Shown here: positions 12,001 to 24,946 of the stretch, one piece after another
Layout of the letters: the number at the start of each line of letters is the position of its first letter
How positions within the stretch are numbered: position 1 is the first letter of the stretch
From: Tetmemena sp. SeJ-2015
Lineage: Eukaryota; Ciliophora; Spirotrichea; Sporadotrichida; Oxytrichidae
Reading direction: 5' to 3'
Assembly (NCBI GenBank): GCA_027382625.1
Contig: JAJKFJ010021420.1
Coordinates: forward strand, 186,001 to 250,000
DNA: 64,000 bases
Translations under genes and position numbers: made by a program
The notes under the pieces: generated by a model
The model's input: the letters and a program-made list of their open reading frames with translations, nothing else
Databases searched by the model: none
What the model was told of the DNA's origin: nothing

Positions 12001-13218
12001 CTTCTTCCTCCTCGCCAGAATCTTCTGACTACTATTTTGCTGCCCTCTTCACTTAAGTTCCCGAGTTAATCATCTTCTAGTTCTTTTGATAGTCTTGCAA
12101 AGTTTACTCATCTGAATTGCTTGGATAACTTTCCTGCTATCTCAAACACAAATTACTTCTGATAAAGTTAAAATGATTCTCTTCTTGATTTGAGTAGCTG
12201 AAGGCAGCTTGTAACTTTCCTTGGGCTTGTGCTTCTCTTTGACCTCCTCAAGTTGCTTAGTTCTCTGGTCTTTAATTCGCTTCTCTCTCTTCTCCTGTAT
12301 CTGTCTGTGCCTCTCCTCTTGAGTCAGTCTTGGATCGAAGAACTCCTTGCTCTTTTTTACTTACTACTGCTATCCCTCTGGTTACATGATCTGGTTGCTG
12401 ACCTTCTTCATCTTGTCCAGCTCTTTGTTGATTATATTGGGGTCTTTCTTGTAGTTGTTAAGCAGCTCAGTGCAATCATCATGTCCTCCATTTTCTCTTA
12501 CTGCTGTCCTTCGTCCTCGATGTCTCTCCTCACTTGCTTGTGAAAGTCAGTCAGCAGTCTCTGCTCCTGCTTAGATAAAGTTCTTAGGCAAGGCAGCTGC
12601 TGATCCCTAATTGGGGAAACAGCGGCTTGGATTATCCAAATCCATATGTCTGCTCATTGAAAGTGCTCCATACTGACCAAAGCCCTGGCTTTAAACAGGC
12701 TTTGAGATATTGAAGTCGTATAGGTCTTTGCTTGTCACCTTATTTTAAGCAAGTTGCCTAACTTGTTGTGGCTTTCCGTGCATATTCAACTATCTCAATA
12801 GCAATATTAATTTGAGACACTTAAATTCTTGATAAGTTCAGCCTCTGTCTCAACTGCGAAATGAGCTTTCAATATCTCAGCCGCTTCCTTGTAGCTGTTT
12901 ACCCCTTGATCTTGAGATTATGTTTGCTTGGTATAGGAACTATGATTGCCCATGTTCTCTCTTCACAATTTAGGATTAATTATAATATTCTTACTTCTCC
13001 ACTCTGTTGATTATCTCATTCAAGTAATCCTTTTCATCGAACTGCGCTCCACTGCCTACAGCACATTGCATTTATTAAAGTCCCTAATTCTTACTCTTTT
13101 GAGCCCTCTGATAATATTGGTCTTGAGTCTTTTGCCCTGATTGTTTGAGAGAACTCTCTACTAGCTGCTCGATCTCCCTTCTGATTCTAAGTAAGTCTAA
13201 ATCACTCTCCTCCACCAT
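9056..13218 (-). CDS. Long coiled-coil protein resembling CCDC191/SFI1-type proteins
   Basis: Minus-strand gene starting at ATG 13218 (MVEESDLDLLRIRREIEQLV) and ending at TGA 9056-9058 (DEDALSQFYKF), roughly 1,300 residues. The N-terminal third has charged helices such as FFDPRLTQEERHRQIQEKRE near 12350. The middle is a long E/K/R/Q coiled coil (around 10740-10500: AEQEKLEADAKIEEEKKKK). This leads into a segment with aromatic-rich units, YYQRAILIKYGMVPLGIIVE and later MVMRFRLLRFWPIFIRAMQ, reminiscent of the SFI1-like repeats in CCDC191. The C-terminus is acidic. At least one IES (9221-9269) is exact, and other frame breaks near 12980 and 12460 are probably IESs or introns. Homology to CCDC191 is a judgement from composition and motif spacing. 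A centriole/basal-body role would be inference. Confidence 0.55.
9221..9269. other. IES, 49 bp removed, pointer AAGAGT (forward ACTCTT)
   Basis: ACTCTT at 9215-9220 and 9264-9269 flank a 43-bp AT-rich interior. Deleting 49 bp changes frame and joins …EQYKKATLKS to DQRLNVVAKEEPSAYV, giving an open frame to the stop at 9056. A 6-bp exact pointer plus frame rescue makes this one of the cleanest IESs in the window. Confidence 0.9.
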
Positions 13219-13239
13219 GTTATTCTGCTGATTTAATTT

Positions 13240-16200
13240 TCCAATTCAAAATTTTAAATTAACTCTCCCCTCGTATTACTTAAATAAGGATTAGAATTTT
13301 TAGTAGACTTTTTCTATGCTCTACATTTAATCAAAGTTGCCACGAGAATGACTATGTAGATTGCGAAAACATAAACCTAATAGTGAAAGAGAGAAGTTTC
13401 GTCCTCATAAAGGGACTCATGCATCTCTGATGCAATATAAGAGTTCAGTGGGCTCAGGTACTGTAAGTTCGCATCAAGTAGCTCCACAATCTTGGAGTCT
13501 AAGATAGTTGAATTCAAGTAAGAGATCTACTATCGTCTCTTTGAGGAGTAGAAGCTGATATCTTGTTGCAAAGTATCATGCAGAAGCACAGTCTGCACTT
13601 GATAAACTTTCAGACTCTAATAAAAAAGTTAAGACTTGACTTACATTTCAAGTTTAAAAGGACTTTTGAAAGAGGCCGTTGTAAATCGTGGAGCAAAGCG
13701 TTTGATTAACATCATCCTAACTTTAAGCAGACAGCAGTGGGCAAAGGGATTCTGAGGTAGTTATCTTTTTATTCAAGCTCTAAATCAAAAGAATCAAGCT
13801 ATTTTAAATTATCGAATCCTGGAATTGTCTGCTAGGAGGTTGATCCATTGAAAGAACTTGGATATATAGGACTGGCACTTGTCGTAGGTGCTGTCTGAGT
13901 TGTAAAATATGTCAGTCAAATTTCTTATCTCCATCTCTCTCATGTCAGATATGTGCCAGTTCATGCAAGTTTGCCCTCTGTACAAAAGAGATAAATTGGT
14001 AGAGTGCTCATCCATCTTGTTGTGGACCTACTCAATGATCATGTATTGTACCACAAAATACACTACGAAGATAGTGGATACCAAAGTGAAAGCAAGTCCA
14101 TAAATTCATAATACACACTTTTAAATATAGGAGGATATATTATGGATTCCCAATTTTTTTAGCTTCCACTACATTTGAATCTGCTTCAGGTCATTGCTGC
14201 TGCCTTATCCTATTTCGTACAATTCATTATGTATATCAATCATATGTAAATCAAGGTTACTATTCAGCCCTAGACTTATGAGAATTATGGCCTTTTCTTT
14301 TCTTTACTGGAAGATCAGCTTCCTCTGAATTATTTATGAATGAAGACTGAATCTTAACTACCTTATCATTTTCAATTTCTCTAGAAGACTTTCTAACTTT
14401 TCTATCCAACTCTTTTAACTTCACTTCATAATTTATCATTAAAAAAAATCACTTAAGAAGCTTGCTTCTGTCCTTAGAGGATATTAGCCAGCATCAATGT
14501 GCTCATTAAGCAGTAAATTAAAATTTGGCTCCTTCTCTTGCCTCCCTTCACTCCTCTTCCCTTCTTTGGAGTGTTCGATCTTTTGAACTCCTCCTACTCA
14601 ACTTTTGTCTTATCCCAAATTTGGAAGCATAGCTATTTATGCACTATATATCATAATTTTGAGAATAGAGAAGGCACTCTTCTTTCTATTATTCTTAGCA
14701 TGGCGGCCACTAGAGGATCTCTCGCTAAAGTTGCTCTCCTCTTCCTCTTGAATATCTTACTGTTTCTCGTTGCCGAAGAAGACTTTCATGATCTTGCTCC
14801 TGTCCTTCTTTCCACCCGTCTATCCCAAGAGTCCCATATCTGAGGTTTCCAACACGTTCTGAGTTGTCTAAAGAGTTTGACTTGTCTGTTTAGTGTTAGC
14901 AGTTTTTACAGTTCCTTAGCCTCCTCTCTTAGATTACTAAGCCCTGCTGCTCTTCTATTTGCCCTTGGATGTATAGTTTTGAGTCTCCTCACTACTCTCA
15001 TCCACCTCTTCGATCTTATGAAGCCCCCTTGGATCCTCAGCGTCTGAAGCCTCACTTTAGAGCCCCATGAGTTGCCTCTTCTTCTTTTGCAAGTCCTTTA
15101 GTTTCTCTTCGAACTCTCTGATATGAACCTCCTTGCGTTGCTATATGACTTGACTATCCTCAATTATGATCTCTTCTCTGTCCAGCTTAAGTAAATTGTA
15201 GAAGGACGAAGAGCCTGAATGGCAAAATTCTATCACATCCGACCCCAGCTCAGAGAAGAAACCAAGTGTCCGAGATTGATTGACAAAAATGCAATAATAA
15301 TAATATTAACCACCAATGATTGATTGTCAACGATCTTGGAGTAGAAGTAGAGAGCTGCGAGTGCCCCAAGGAAGATGGTGCTAGAGGCTACTATTACAAA
15401 GATGCGAGTGACGTAGAGGATCTTATTATTGCTATTGTAGACTGAGGATGCTTCGTCCAGAGAGTTTTAAATTTAATTGGATGTTAATGAAAAAACGTAG
15501 GTGAGTACCTCTGAGTTTTAACTCTGATGTCTTCATTAATGTTGTAAATATTGTAGAATACGGTCATATCTTGCGCAGTTCGAGGGACATTGACGTTGTC
15601 CAGGAAACTCAACTCCTTGGAGATGAAAGTAACATACCCGAATAAGTTCAACTGCTATATTAGGAACGAGTTATTCTCTCCAATATACTTAATACCATTC
15701 GATTTCTTGAATTACATTTGGGTTTAAAGGCGTAGTTGAAGACCTACTCAGTCTATTCCCTTGTGTTATTGGTGAAAAGTCTCGTGATAAGTATGGTTTG
15801 GATGCTGTCCAGCTCCTCTATATCATTACTCTGTTCCAGCTCTTTCTGGTTCAGCCGCATGCTCTCAATTCAATAGAACTTGACTATAATGAATGAGCAG
15901 GAATCAATTTGGTGAATGATGTCGAGAGCCCGTTGGATGATTTCTTTCTTGCGATCGGGAGTGAAGTCGTTCTTGACTGGCTCCAGCCCTAGATTGATGT
16001 TGACGTAGCTGCGAGTAAGGATGGACAACTCAGACACAAGTAGCATGTTCTCGCTTGCCAGTTTCAGCAAGTCCATTTCCTTAAACTAAGTGCTCATCAG
16101 CTGCTATAACTATCTTTCTATTTCTTTCAAAAAATTGAATTGACTATTTTATAGTCGAGTATGAGGAGAGTGCAAGTCAGTGTAATTATCAGGAATATTA

Positions 16201-19200
16201 TAGAATTGAAGATCAGCTTCACTATCAGCAAATATAAAATAGCTAATTCAACTATTCCAACTAAAGCAAGGACTTAGGAGTCTTATTGTAGTCGATGTTG
16301 TCTTCTAGGCATTTCAGCTCCTCAAAGCCAGACTCAGTCATGCCAGCTATTGACTAAGAGCCGCTCTGTGAGTTCTAGTTGCCCACGAATGACATCAAAC
16401 TCTCGTTGTTTAAGGAGTCAGTAAATCGGTTCAGCTCAAATGAGTCATCACTTAATCATAAAACTAATATCACTATAATCATAATAGCTTTAATCCTAGG
16501 TTGGTTTTGACCATGATCTTCTCAAAAACTCCTTCCTTCATGGACTGCATCGACACGTCTTTGTATGCAAATTTTAAAAGTAAGTAAGAATACATATTAT
16601 CTCAATTGAATTTGTAGTAAGAGAATAGGAAGTAGTAAAGCGTGAGTTAAGAAATGATCTCATTATCAAATTATAAATGAGTTCGTTTGATCCGTAGACT
16701 TCCTTTATGATCTTGATTGAAACATTTAGCTTTAGGTCTATTATGTCCTTCTCTGTGGCGTTTAAGTCTTACTCAAAATTCTTGCTGAACTTCTGCACGA
16801 TGCTGGTGTCGATCACTGCTCTAGGTATCGTGATGCAACTGCCCTTCTCAAAATCTAACAACTCCAAAGTCAGGTTAGGGTTGAAGTGGTGAGGCATCAA
16901 TTCGTTAATGATAAAAAGACTATATGCGTCAAACCCTTTTCAAGGAAGGAAGAAAGAGATTCAAAAATCTCCTAAGAGAGCCCCATGAACTTCTCACAAG
17001 TCTGAGAAATCTCAGTGATCTTGAGCTCGTCATTGGTGATGAAGTAGAAAACTTTGTTCAAGCGAGTGAGGTTCTCCTCTTCAGTCTTAATCAATATATT
17101 ATATTAAGTAATTACTACTTAGTCATGACCATCTTGTTGAGCTTCTTTAGGACTTTCCCATAAAGACGTAACCGTAGTGTTGATGGTACATGAACTTGAT
17201 AAGTATTTCAAATGGATGAACTTAACCATGCTTTATCCTTCACGAATACTATCCTCTCGTTCTCCAAGATCTTAGTGATACCTGTCTCCTTGAAGCGATT
17301 CCAAAATCTGTCATGGATCTTAGCAATCTCCTTCGGCATCAGCAAATGCACAGTATTGCCAACCACCTCCTCATAGCAGTAGCCTAAGTTCCTTAGAAAG
17401 ATCTTGTTAACGTAGAGTAACTTGCCCATGTTTTAAAAGTTCCCATCAGTCAGCACCACCGAGATCTCGTCAAAGCTTGTTATAAGGTTCCTGGTGTTGT
17501 GAAAGCTAGAGATCTACCTATTTTGAGTAATCTACTTGAAGTAGAAGTCACTTAGATACATATCTCTCAGAGCCAATTAAAGCGAGAATAATAAATTGAG
17601 TGCCATCTAATAGAAGACTGCAGTGAAGAAGAGAACCTATTCGGAGACTTGCATCAAAGGGGTTTCAGTTTCAAGGTAAGTGATCTGATGTTTTATTTAC
17701 CTAAGGTGGTCTGATATCTTTAGCGAAACCTTCTCTAGTTTCTTAACTTGCTGGTAATTCACATCTTAGAGGAGCAGTTACCAAAAGTCCTGAATTTACT
17801 TGCTTGCAGCAAGCAGAAGCTCAAAGAAATCGTTGATCTTGAGATTATAGCCCAGCAATTCGTTGGAGTCCATCTTGTCTGAGTTCTTGTTCTGATCATG
17901 TAAACATATCTCAAGAAGGTGCTGCTGAGATATCTTGTTCTCAATTTAGTCTATGTAATTCTAGTCCTGATTGAGATTCTCAATCGCAGTTTCAAATTTT
18001 ACTTTCTTTCACTCAAGAAATTACGAAAAATTCTATCGCAGTAATGACTGTGAGGGAAATAAATCTATTGCCGATTAGGATCAAGTATAGGTAGCACTTT
18101 AAGAAGAGCAAAGGTATGCACTCAGGGTACTTTTTGAGAATCACAAGCAGAAGATTATCAGTGATGAAGTTTATCTTATCTCGCTTCAGATTCTCCTCCT
18201 TGATTCGCATTTTATCAAGCGCACTCTTTGCATCATCTCCCTTATCGTCATCGAGTTCAATTTAGCTTTTGCTTCTTGAGAAGATTTATCTGAAAGCTCT
18301 CAGCCAGCTAATGCTGAGAAATTTAAAGCATAATAAGCTTAATAATAAACTTTGAGAATACTCTTTGTGGAGGGGGAGCTACTCGTCAAGCAAGTCAGAC
18401 CTCCAGTCCTTTAAATAATTTACATCCATCCCAATCGACTGAGAAGCAAAGTACATTAAAATTAAAGTATTTCTTCACTTTAAACATGCTTGCTGTTCCA
18501 ATGTTTGAAAGCGCATAAATGTTAGAGTCCGTTGCCTCATCCTTCAATTTGTCCTTATTTTAATACTTATTCTACTGATACTCCAGCTAGATTTACACGC
18601 AATCTGCATAATACTCCTCTACCTTGTGACTGTAGGTTAACATCTGCAGCTTTTACATCATTTTGTTTGCAAATCTATTAACTGTTGACCCGTCTCCCCT
18701 CTACGATGAGTTTTGCTTTAAATTAAGATGAAATTTTATCTTCATTTTTGCAATTATCTGGACGAGAAGACATTCATAGGGGTTAAAGAACCTTTTTATT
18801 AATTTCTATTTTTACCTCCGTTGTTATGCCTTAAGTCTAATCTTCCAAATTATAAACGATAAATATAGACTACTATGAAGTTTGAAGATAAAATTTCCTG
18901 ATTGAATATAAGTGGTCATTCATTTCGAGAGTATGGGCTATTCCGTCGAAATCATGCTCGAAATAGTGAAACTTATTCCCGTGGATGATACTTATCATGT
19001 AGTAGAGGGCGTACTCACTCTCTACCGGGGAGCTAAGTTCGTGATTCAAAATCTTCTTCACTAAGCCTTCCTGGTAAAGCATATAGAAAATATTTAATGC
19101 CGACTGGATAAAAATGAAGGAGAGAATTAGCACAGCACCGAATCCTTCTAAACTAAACTCCATCAAGTCAGTTATAATAAACCAAATACAGAAATATAGT

Positions 19201-20382
19201 TGATTTTTACTATTTGCAAAGTTTAGAGGAGAAAAAGTACACTATCTTGAACGAATCCATGTTGATCTTGATAAAATTCTTTTTCGCTAAGAATTAAAAC
19301 GAGGTTGAAATTTGAAATATATCTTGATGTGGTTGAGAGTGAGATCGAAGAAGTAGGGTTTCTTGATCATCAAGATGTACTTTACTACACTTATGCCGCA
19401 GATGATGACTTTTCCTAAAACTTGAAGCAGCAAGGAGCCATCTACTTGGCACACAAATACTACTAGCAGGCAGTTTAATTACAAATGTGGCAAACATTTT
19501 GCAGATGTTAAAATTAAAGTGTGAGTGTTATATATAATCGAGAATCACTGAAAAATTCTTGGGCTTGGACCATGGAATCAGGTCATTCATAGATCATTAA
19601 ATTAAATACTGTTCTTATCTTATCTTAAGTTTTCTTATTTCTTATTTGATTAGGATAGCGCAGCACTAACACCTTTTGATAGATGTAGAAGCTGAGAGTT
19701 CTAAACAATATGAGGAGCACTGAGATAGCCAGTTGCATAGAGGCTTCCATAGGTTCGTAATGAGAAAGTTTAACTCTACATAATTTTCTTTTTTTATTAT
19801 AGTTTTAAGTTGCGTGAGTGGAGCTATGGCCAATATTTTTACAACTGGAGAGAGGGGTGTATTTTCTAAAATGAGTATTATGTTCAAGTACTTGGAGATA
19901 ACCTGCGTAAATGTGGTATGATGCTTTGGCATTTCGGAGTAGTGCCTGAACAGAAGCAATATAAAGGTGAATGTCATAATCTGAAAGCACAGTATCCCAA
20001 CTCCAAAGTAAATGAAGGCGTTGATCAAAATAAATGCTCATTAAGAAGAAATTTTTTATTCCTACTATGTTGACAATGTAAGCGGAGTTTTGAACGTCCT
20101 TGACCCAGTTGCCATTTTAATCCATTTTATGAGGGTCCCAAAGCTTAATTAGGCTGGTGATTTAAGTTTCCAGGACAGAGTACTTCAGAGCAAAGATGAT
20201 CCAGCTGAAGAAATTCAAGATGTACAAAATGTAAAACATAGTCTGAATCATAAAATATTAATATTTCTCTCTTTCTTTCTTTAAATAGTCTTGTTGACGA
20301 TGTTCTTAGAGAGGATGCCCCAAAAAACTTGGGCGGAGACGTCCACAGTGGGCAAAATCCTTCCTTTGCAGCGAAGTTTCAT
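13240..20382 (-). CDS. Giant multi-pass membrane protein with PAS domain (tmcB-like)
   Basis: Large membrane protein of a type expanded in ciliates, often annotated as tiny macrocysts protein B-like. The start at ATG 20382 (MKLRCKGRILPTVDVSAQVFWG) is followed by many hydrophobic segments: IQTMFYILYILNFFSWIIF near 20230, INAFIYFGVGILCFQIMTFT near 20020, GAVLILSFIFIQSALNIFYM near 19130, and CYLYLILIGNRFISLTVI near 18080. A conserved soluble stretch reads ELSSPVESEYALYYMISII. A PAS domain follows at 17429-17200: GKLLYVNKIFLRNLGYCYEEVVG…LLMPKEIAKIHDRFWNRF. The C-terminal half has further membrane segments (VTRIFVIVASSTIFLGALAA near 15390; YVFAIYIVILVATLI near 13350). The gene is cut by many introns and IESs that I did not resolve, and the 3' end is approximate. 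Function is unknown; PAS domains usually sense ligands or redox state. Confidence 0.6.
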
Positions 20383-20630
20383 AAGTAGCTTCAAATATTA
20401 TAAGCAAGTTAATTAGAGCAGATAAAACTTAATAATTAACTAGCGAAACAATATTTAAATTCAAGCAGTCTCACCACTAAATTCTATAATCTTACTAGTA
20501 GTCAACCTCATCATAATCATCATCATGCAAATATACTAAAATTATAGAGAAAACTTATTTTTAGTGAGAATAAAGACAGATATTTATAGCATATTGGTTT
20601 TAGGGATTTAGTTTGCACTTGCTTTTTTTA

Positions 20631-23447
20631 TCAGTAGTATCGGCGCTTGCTGTTGTTCATGTAGCTCAAGCTGTTAAGATTTTACTATGCAAGCATATTG
20701 AAGCTGTTATTTATTCCTCCGTTTGTACCTATGCTACCAGCTGCGATGGTATTTAAAAAGATGATATTTGAGAGCAAGCCTGGCTAACTGTTATCATATT
20801 GAGAATAAATAAGTGAAGATGAGTTTATGGGAGCAGTTCTCTAAGAAAATTCTTCAGCTGCTCCGAAATTAGCTGAATTATTTTACTGTTGTATTCTACT
20901 TGTCTTCAGCTGAGTGAGATTGTCTATTTTATAATTAGATCTAGATTATTGGATTGGTTGCTAAGAGTTACTACTGGTGTTATTATCATTGAATAAAATA
21001 GGGAGGAGTATAGAACTGATCTTTCAGGAAATTTTAAATAAAATTCAATAGTAGCAACTTATCATCAACTTTAGCGGTTGTTGCTGCTATTGCCCTGATT
21101 TATTCTGATGTTTTGAGATGACTGCTCATCTTCAGCCACTGGAGCTCTCTACCCAACAATATCATAGATTAAAAGCACATCATCAAATATGTGTTCTTTA
21201 TTTAGATGATGAAAGCGATTGCAACGAGAAAGGGGCCGTAGAAAATACCTTGAAGGTCAAACGCATAGTAGCCGAGGAACACACTCATGCCCACCCAGTA
21301 CGAATTTATCTTCTTAATTTCTTTCTCATAGATGTCTTGTGTGATGCACCCATCAATCTCAATAAAAAAAGTGATATTTAGAGTTATTCATTAAAATTAT
21401 GAGAGTGAATGTATAAGTAGGAAAAGAAAAGAAGTAATGGCTGGTAGATCAGAGGCTTTTAGTCAATCAGGAAAATTTACAGAGCGGCTGTAAACCCAAC
21501 CAAAGGAGTAGAAAGAATCGGAACCAGCTTTAAAATACTAGCAGCCAGGCAGTAGAGATAAATGTATCTCACCTAAAAGATATCAAAGATCAACCATGTG
21601 AAGAACAAATAATCATTTTAATGATTATAAGACAGCCTAAAAGAAAGCTATCTTTATGTTACAGAGGAAGACTCCACCGATGGTTTAATTTACACTCTTG
21701 TAAACTTTCAAACGCATCGTTTCCTCCATAGGTATAATGGCAATCAGCTTTTCAATTAGGTCGTTGTCATCTCGAAGCAAGAAATTTAGGATTGTAAAGT
21801 AAAGAATCACATTAAAAGCCATATTGCTCAGAGTCATCAAGAAAGCCAAGAATCATATTTCAAATTTATCTATAATTTGCTTTAAATTTTTAACAAGATG
21901 TTTGAGATGCCAAAGAACAATACTGAAAACTTAAAAATAATCATCGTATTTTATTTGAAAATATAGAAGTGTTGACCTTCATGAATATCCCGAGTGCTTG
22001 TTTGGCCAAGCTAACTAAATCATACTGCATGAGAAGAGTGTATGCCAAAGCTAATGACGGTAAAAATTTCTGAGGGATTAAGGAGCCAATATAAGAATGC
22101 TGCTTGAGGAATTCAGTGTTCTCAACAATCGTTTAGTTCCATTCAGGAGGAAAATTGGGATGAATTTGAGATGGATGATTGACGAGTTCATTCGCATACT
22201 CCAAGAGGTCATTCAGTTTAATAACATATTTTTGAACTTTAATTTCTAGTTTGGTGTTGTTGGTAGAGGCTGGTAATTGAAGTGCTGTGTTATCTTTAAG
22301 GTAGTTTACAGAAACCTGTAAATACTCGTTGAAGGTGGAGTCAAGACTCGAGAAATCATAGTTTGCGATAAGGGTCTTTAGTCAATTGTTAAATATATTT
22401 TAAATGAAGGTCATAAAATACTATGAGTCCCAGCTTTGTGGAAACCGAAGATTGCAAGTCCATAACATCAGATCTCAAAAGAGTTTACTAAAATGTACTT
22501 ATAGAAAATTAAAGCTTATTATATTAGAGCAAGTGTGCCGATAATTATAAGTAAAGCGAGCATACCGTAAATGCCAACAATAACAGTCGGCAGCAATCCT
22601 TGAATAAGAGCTTTGGCTCCTTGCTTTCTCTCAGCAGAGAAGAGCTCAAGAAAATTAGATTTCTTGATCAAGATTATCGCGACAATCACTATGAGCCTTA
22701 GAGCGAGGCTGAAGAATTGCAGATAAAGAACCAGCCAAATGAATAGGTCTTACTCTAGTCTAGTATATGCAAGATAGGTAAAGACCATAAGTGCCAAATT
22801 TCCAGCTTCATTGAATAGAGTAGCCTTTTTGCGATCTTACTACCTGAGATGGTTTTCCCTATAACCTTAAGCACGATACCAAAATATCCGAAGTGCTTGG
22901 AAGATGCTTTTGTTAACATAACTATTTTCTAGGATCATTAAATAACTTGAATAATCTTTAAAGTATTGATGATCATGTAACATTCCTAAATAAGAATGAA
23001 GCTCCAGCATCTATGAAGTAAAAACTATGGGTGATCCCAAGCACTCCTACAGTACTTAATTACATCGAGCTTATAGTTTCTTAAAGAAGCAGCTGTGATT
23101 TGAGCGAGGAATAGGCAAAAGAAGAACTGGCCCAATAGCAGGTAGTTTAAGTACAGAGTGAAGATCACTCCAAAAGCAAATAGAAGAGGGAGGGAAATCG
23201 TTTGAAATAAGAGCGACTAAAGCTAATTTATTTGATCCATAGTGAATGAGCCATTCCTGATTTCATTTCTGCCGAAGAAGTAAAGAGATTCGAACAAAGA
23301 TCTTCCTTGATTTATATCTTGATTAATTTGTACTGAGGAGGTTAGATTCTATGAACTTAGTCATGGTGATTACTCCCTTACCTGAGAAACTCTGACCTCT
23401 CTAGTAATTATTGATCTTGATACCGAACTGTCATTTATTGTAGTCAT
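20631..23447 (-). CDS. TMEM245-like (PerM/AI-2E transporter superfamily) membrane protein
   Basis: Start ATG 23447 (MTTINDSSVSRSI), stop TGA 20631-20633 (SKRRYY). Hydrophobic segments include LPLLFAFGVIFTLYLNYLLL near 23190, then LALRLIVIVAIILIKKSN and LPTVIVGIYGMLALLIIIGT near 22700-22560. Towards the C-terminus comes the segment best matching the family: GGCITQDIYEKEIKKINSYW, followed by a glycine-rich membrane helix and GIFYGPFLVAIAFI. In PerM/TMEM245 proteins the last membrane helices carry the same pattern of a Gly-rich helix followed by G-x-x-GP. The C-terminal tail (20640-21080) is Ser/Asn/Gln-rich. Several introns/IESs interrupt the frame. The transported substrate is unknown even for well-studied relatives. 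The gene is divergent from the downstream cluster of the scrambled phosphotransferase. Confidence 0.55.
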
Positions 23448-23631
23448 ATTTTCTGGACTTTATTAGTCCTTATTTTTCGCAGACTACCTTTTTCTTCCCA
23501 TTTTATTTTTCGATCAATCAAGTAAGCGTTTACTTTATTAAGAACAAACTTAAATACTTTCTTGAATCGAACTGGCATATAGGTCTTGTTTTACAGCTAT
23601 CTTTCCTGTATCTTGTCGCATTTACAAATGG

Positions 23632-24432
23632 AGGCTTTGCAGACTTGACAATTGGCACCTTAATACCTATTGCAAGTATTCCACAGGGCATTGCCTCACT
23701 AAAAATAGTGTAGATTAGTAGCATCATGATCTTCTATAAGTAATCATCACACTGTGGATAATCTTAAATAGTGCCTTCACCTATACAATCTAGCTTAAAT
23801 TATTGCATTGATTTTACTTTATGAATCATGAATGTGAGAGAGGGCCTGAAAGCTACAAAGCAATCTACTGTTGAAGCTCTACTAGGACTTTTGCCTCTGC
23901 CTTTGTTCTGGGTTGAGTTTGCGATTGTATTTTCAACTGAATGGGGAGCCACCCACCCAGCACTCGCTCTCATCCTGTTCTTCCCCTCTTATTGCCTAAT
24001 GACTTGCAAGCATATAGTCTGCTCAGTTTGTTAAGTAAGCATATTCTTCATCACAATCATATAGATGCCCTTCAAGTCTTGGTAGAATCAACCCTTAGTG
24101 TTCCTACTGTTTTTAGTTAACAAATACGCACTAACTCTACTTCGTAAGATTAGAATATAGTTGTGCTTTAATAGTCAATTTTAGCTAACCTAAGGAAATT
24201 CCAGCATCCTTCAGTGGCTGGAACTAACTTGCTCGTCCAGGAGTCATGGGTTGCTCTTGCAGTTTTCATAATAACCCTGGTAGTCTTCTCTCAATTTAAT
24301 AAGAGATTTAGATATTCTGAATAAAGATAAATAAGTTAGGAATTTGTGGTTGGATGCATCGGACAGATAACAAAGTACCTAGACATTTACTGCTTAACAA
24401 TCAAGAAGAAGCAAGAGAATAAATCTTAATGA
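23632..24432 (+). CDS. CDP-alcohol phosphotransferase, germline pieces 2 and 4 (3' cluster of a scrambled gene)
   Basis: This cluster encodes an internal snippet and the C-terminal half of a choline/ethanolamine phosphotransferase, the last enzyme of the CDP-choline/ethanolamine (Kennedy) pathway in the ER membrane. Piece 2 (23632-23665, 34 bp) encodes FADLTIGTLI. Piece 4 (23827-24432) encodes NVREGLKATKQSTVEALLGL, then HPALALILFF, then CLMTCKHIVCSV. Two short GT-AG introns follow (24035-24064 and 24144-24184), and the family-typical C-terminus is GCIGQITKYLDIYCLTIKKK before TGA 24430-24432. The N-terminal half is absent here and lies at 29620-30591 on the same strand, downstream. Pointers AGG (23632-23634), ATA (23663-23665) and CATGA (23827-23831) match those of the other cluster. 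The C-terminal identity is strong; the 34-bp piece rests on pointer and alignment length. Confidence 0.8.
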
Positions 24433-24946
24433 ACATAGACTCGCAGTATAGTAAATGCAGCATAAAAAGTAAATTAATCTTTAACGAAGCAGAAAATTTT
24501 GATACATTGGATTATATTTATCGTAAATTTCTAAACATATATGTGTAAAAGAAGAGAATAGGATAACTTGTGTGCTGTGGAATTTTTTATTAAAGTTTTG
24601 AATATATTTAGAGTGGCAACTTTGATGATCCTTAACTGTTTCATATTCAGAAGGATGCGCAAGTCTATATGGAATTCTCAATAAATAGCCTTATTCTTTT
24701 AAAATTTAACAATTCTAAGATAATCTTCAAGCTACTGCCTATTGAAGAATTAAATAAGGATTTCAAGTCTAGAATCTCCGCGTTTCTCTTTAAGTAGTGA
24801 GACTTTAATACAACTAGTTCTATTTTACACTTTATAAAAATCATTTATTCAATCACTATCTCTATTTATTATCTTCTTCCTCTCTCTCTCGGGTTAAGCT
24901 TAATTAGAGAGTTAAATTAAGTATATTTTCTAAAACAAGTGAAATA
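24433..24946. other. Intergenic spacer, no gene seen
   Basis: About 510 bp of AT-rich sequence between the phosphotransferase 3' cluster and the next plus-strand gene. A minus-strand open frame at 24481-24681 has no recognisable features. Confidence 0.4.

Noticed and set aside
23530..23727. Minus-strand open frame (MMLLIYTIFSEAMPCG) as an upstream exon of the TMEM245-like gene
   Set aside because: It does not join in frame to the supported start at 23447 and overlaps the plus-strand piece 2 of the scrambled gene.
24127..24229. Direct repeat ACTAACT as a possible IES in phosphotransferase piece 4
   Set aside because: Excision between the repeats leaves the wrong frame, whereas a 41-bp GT-AG intron at 24144-24184 restores it exactly.
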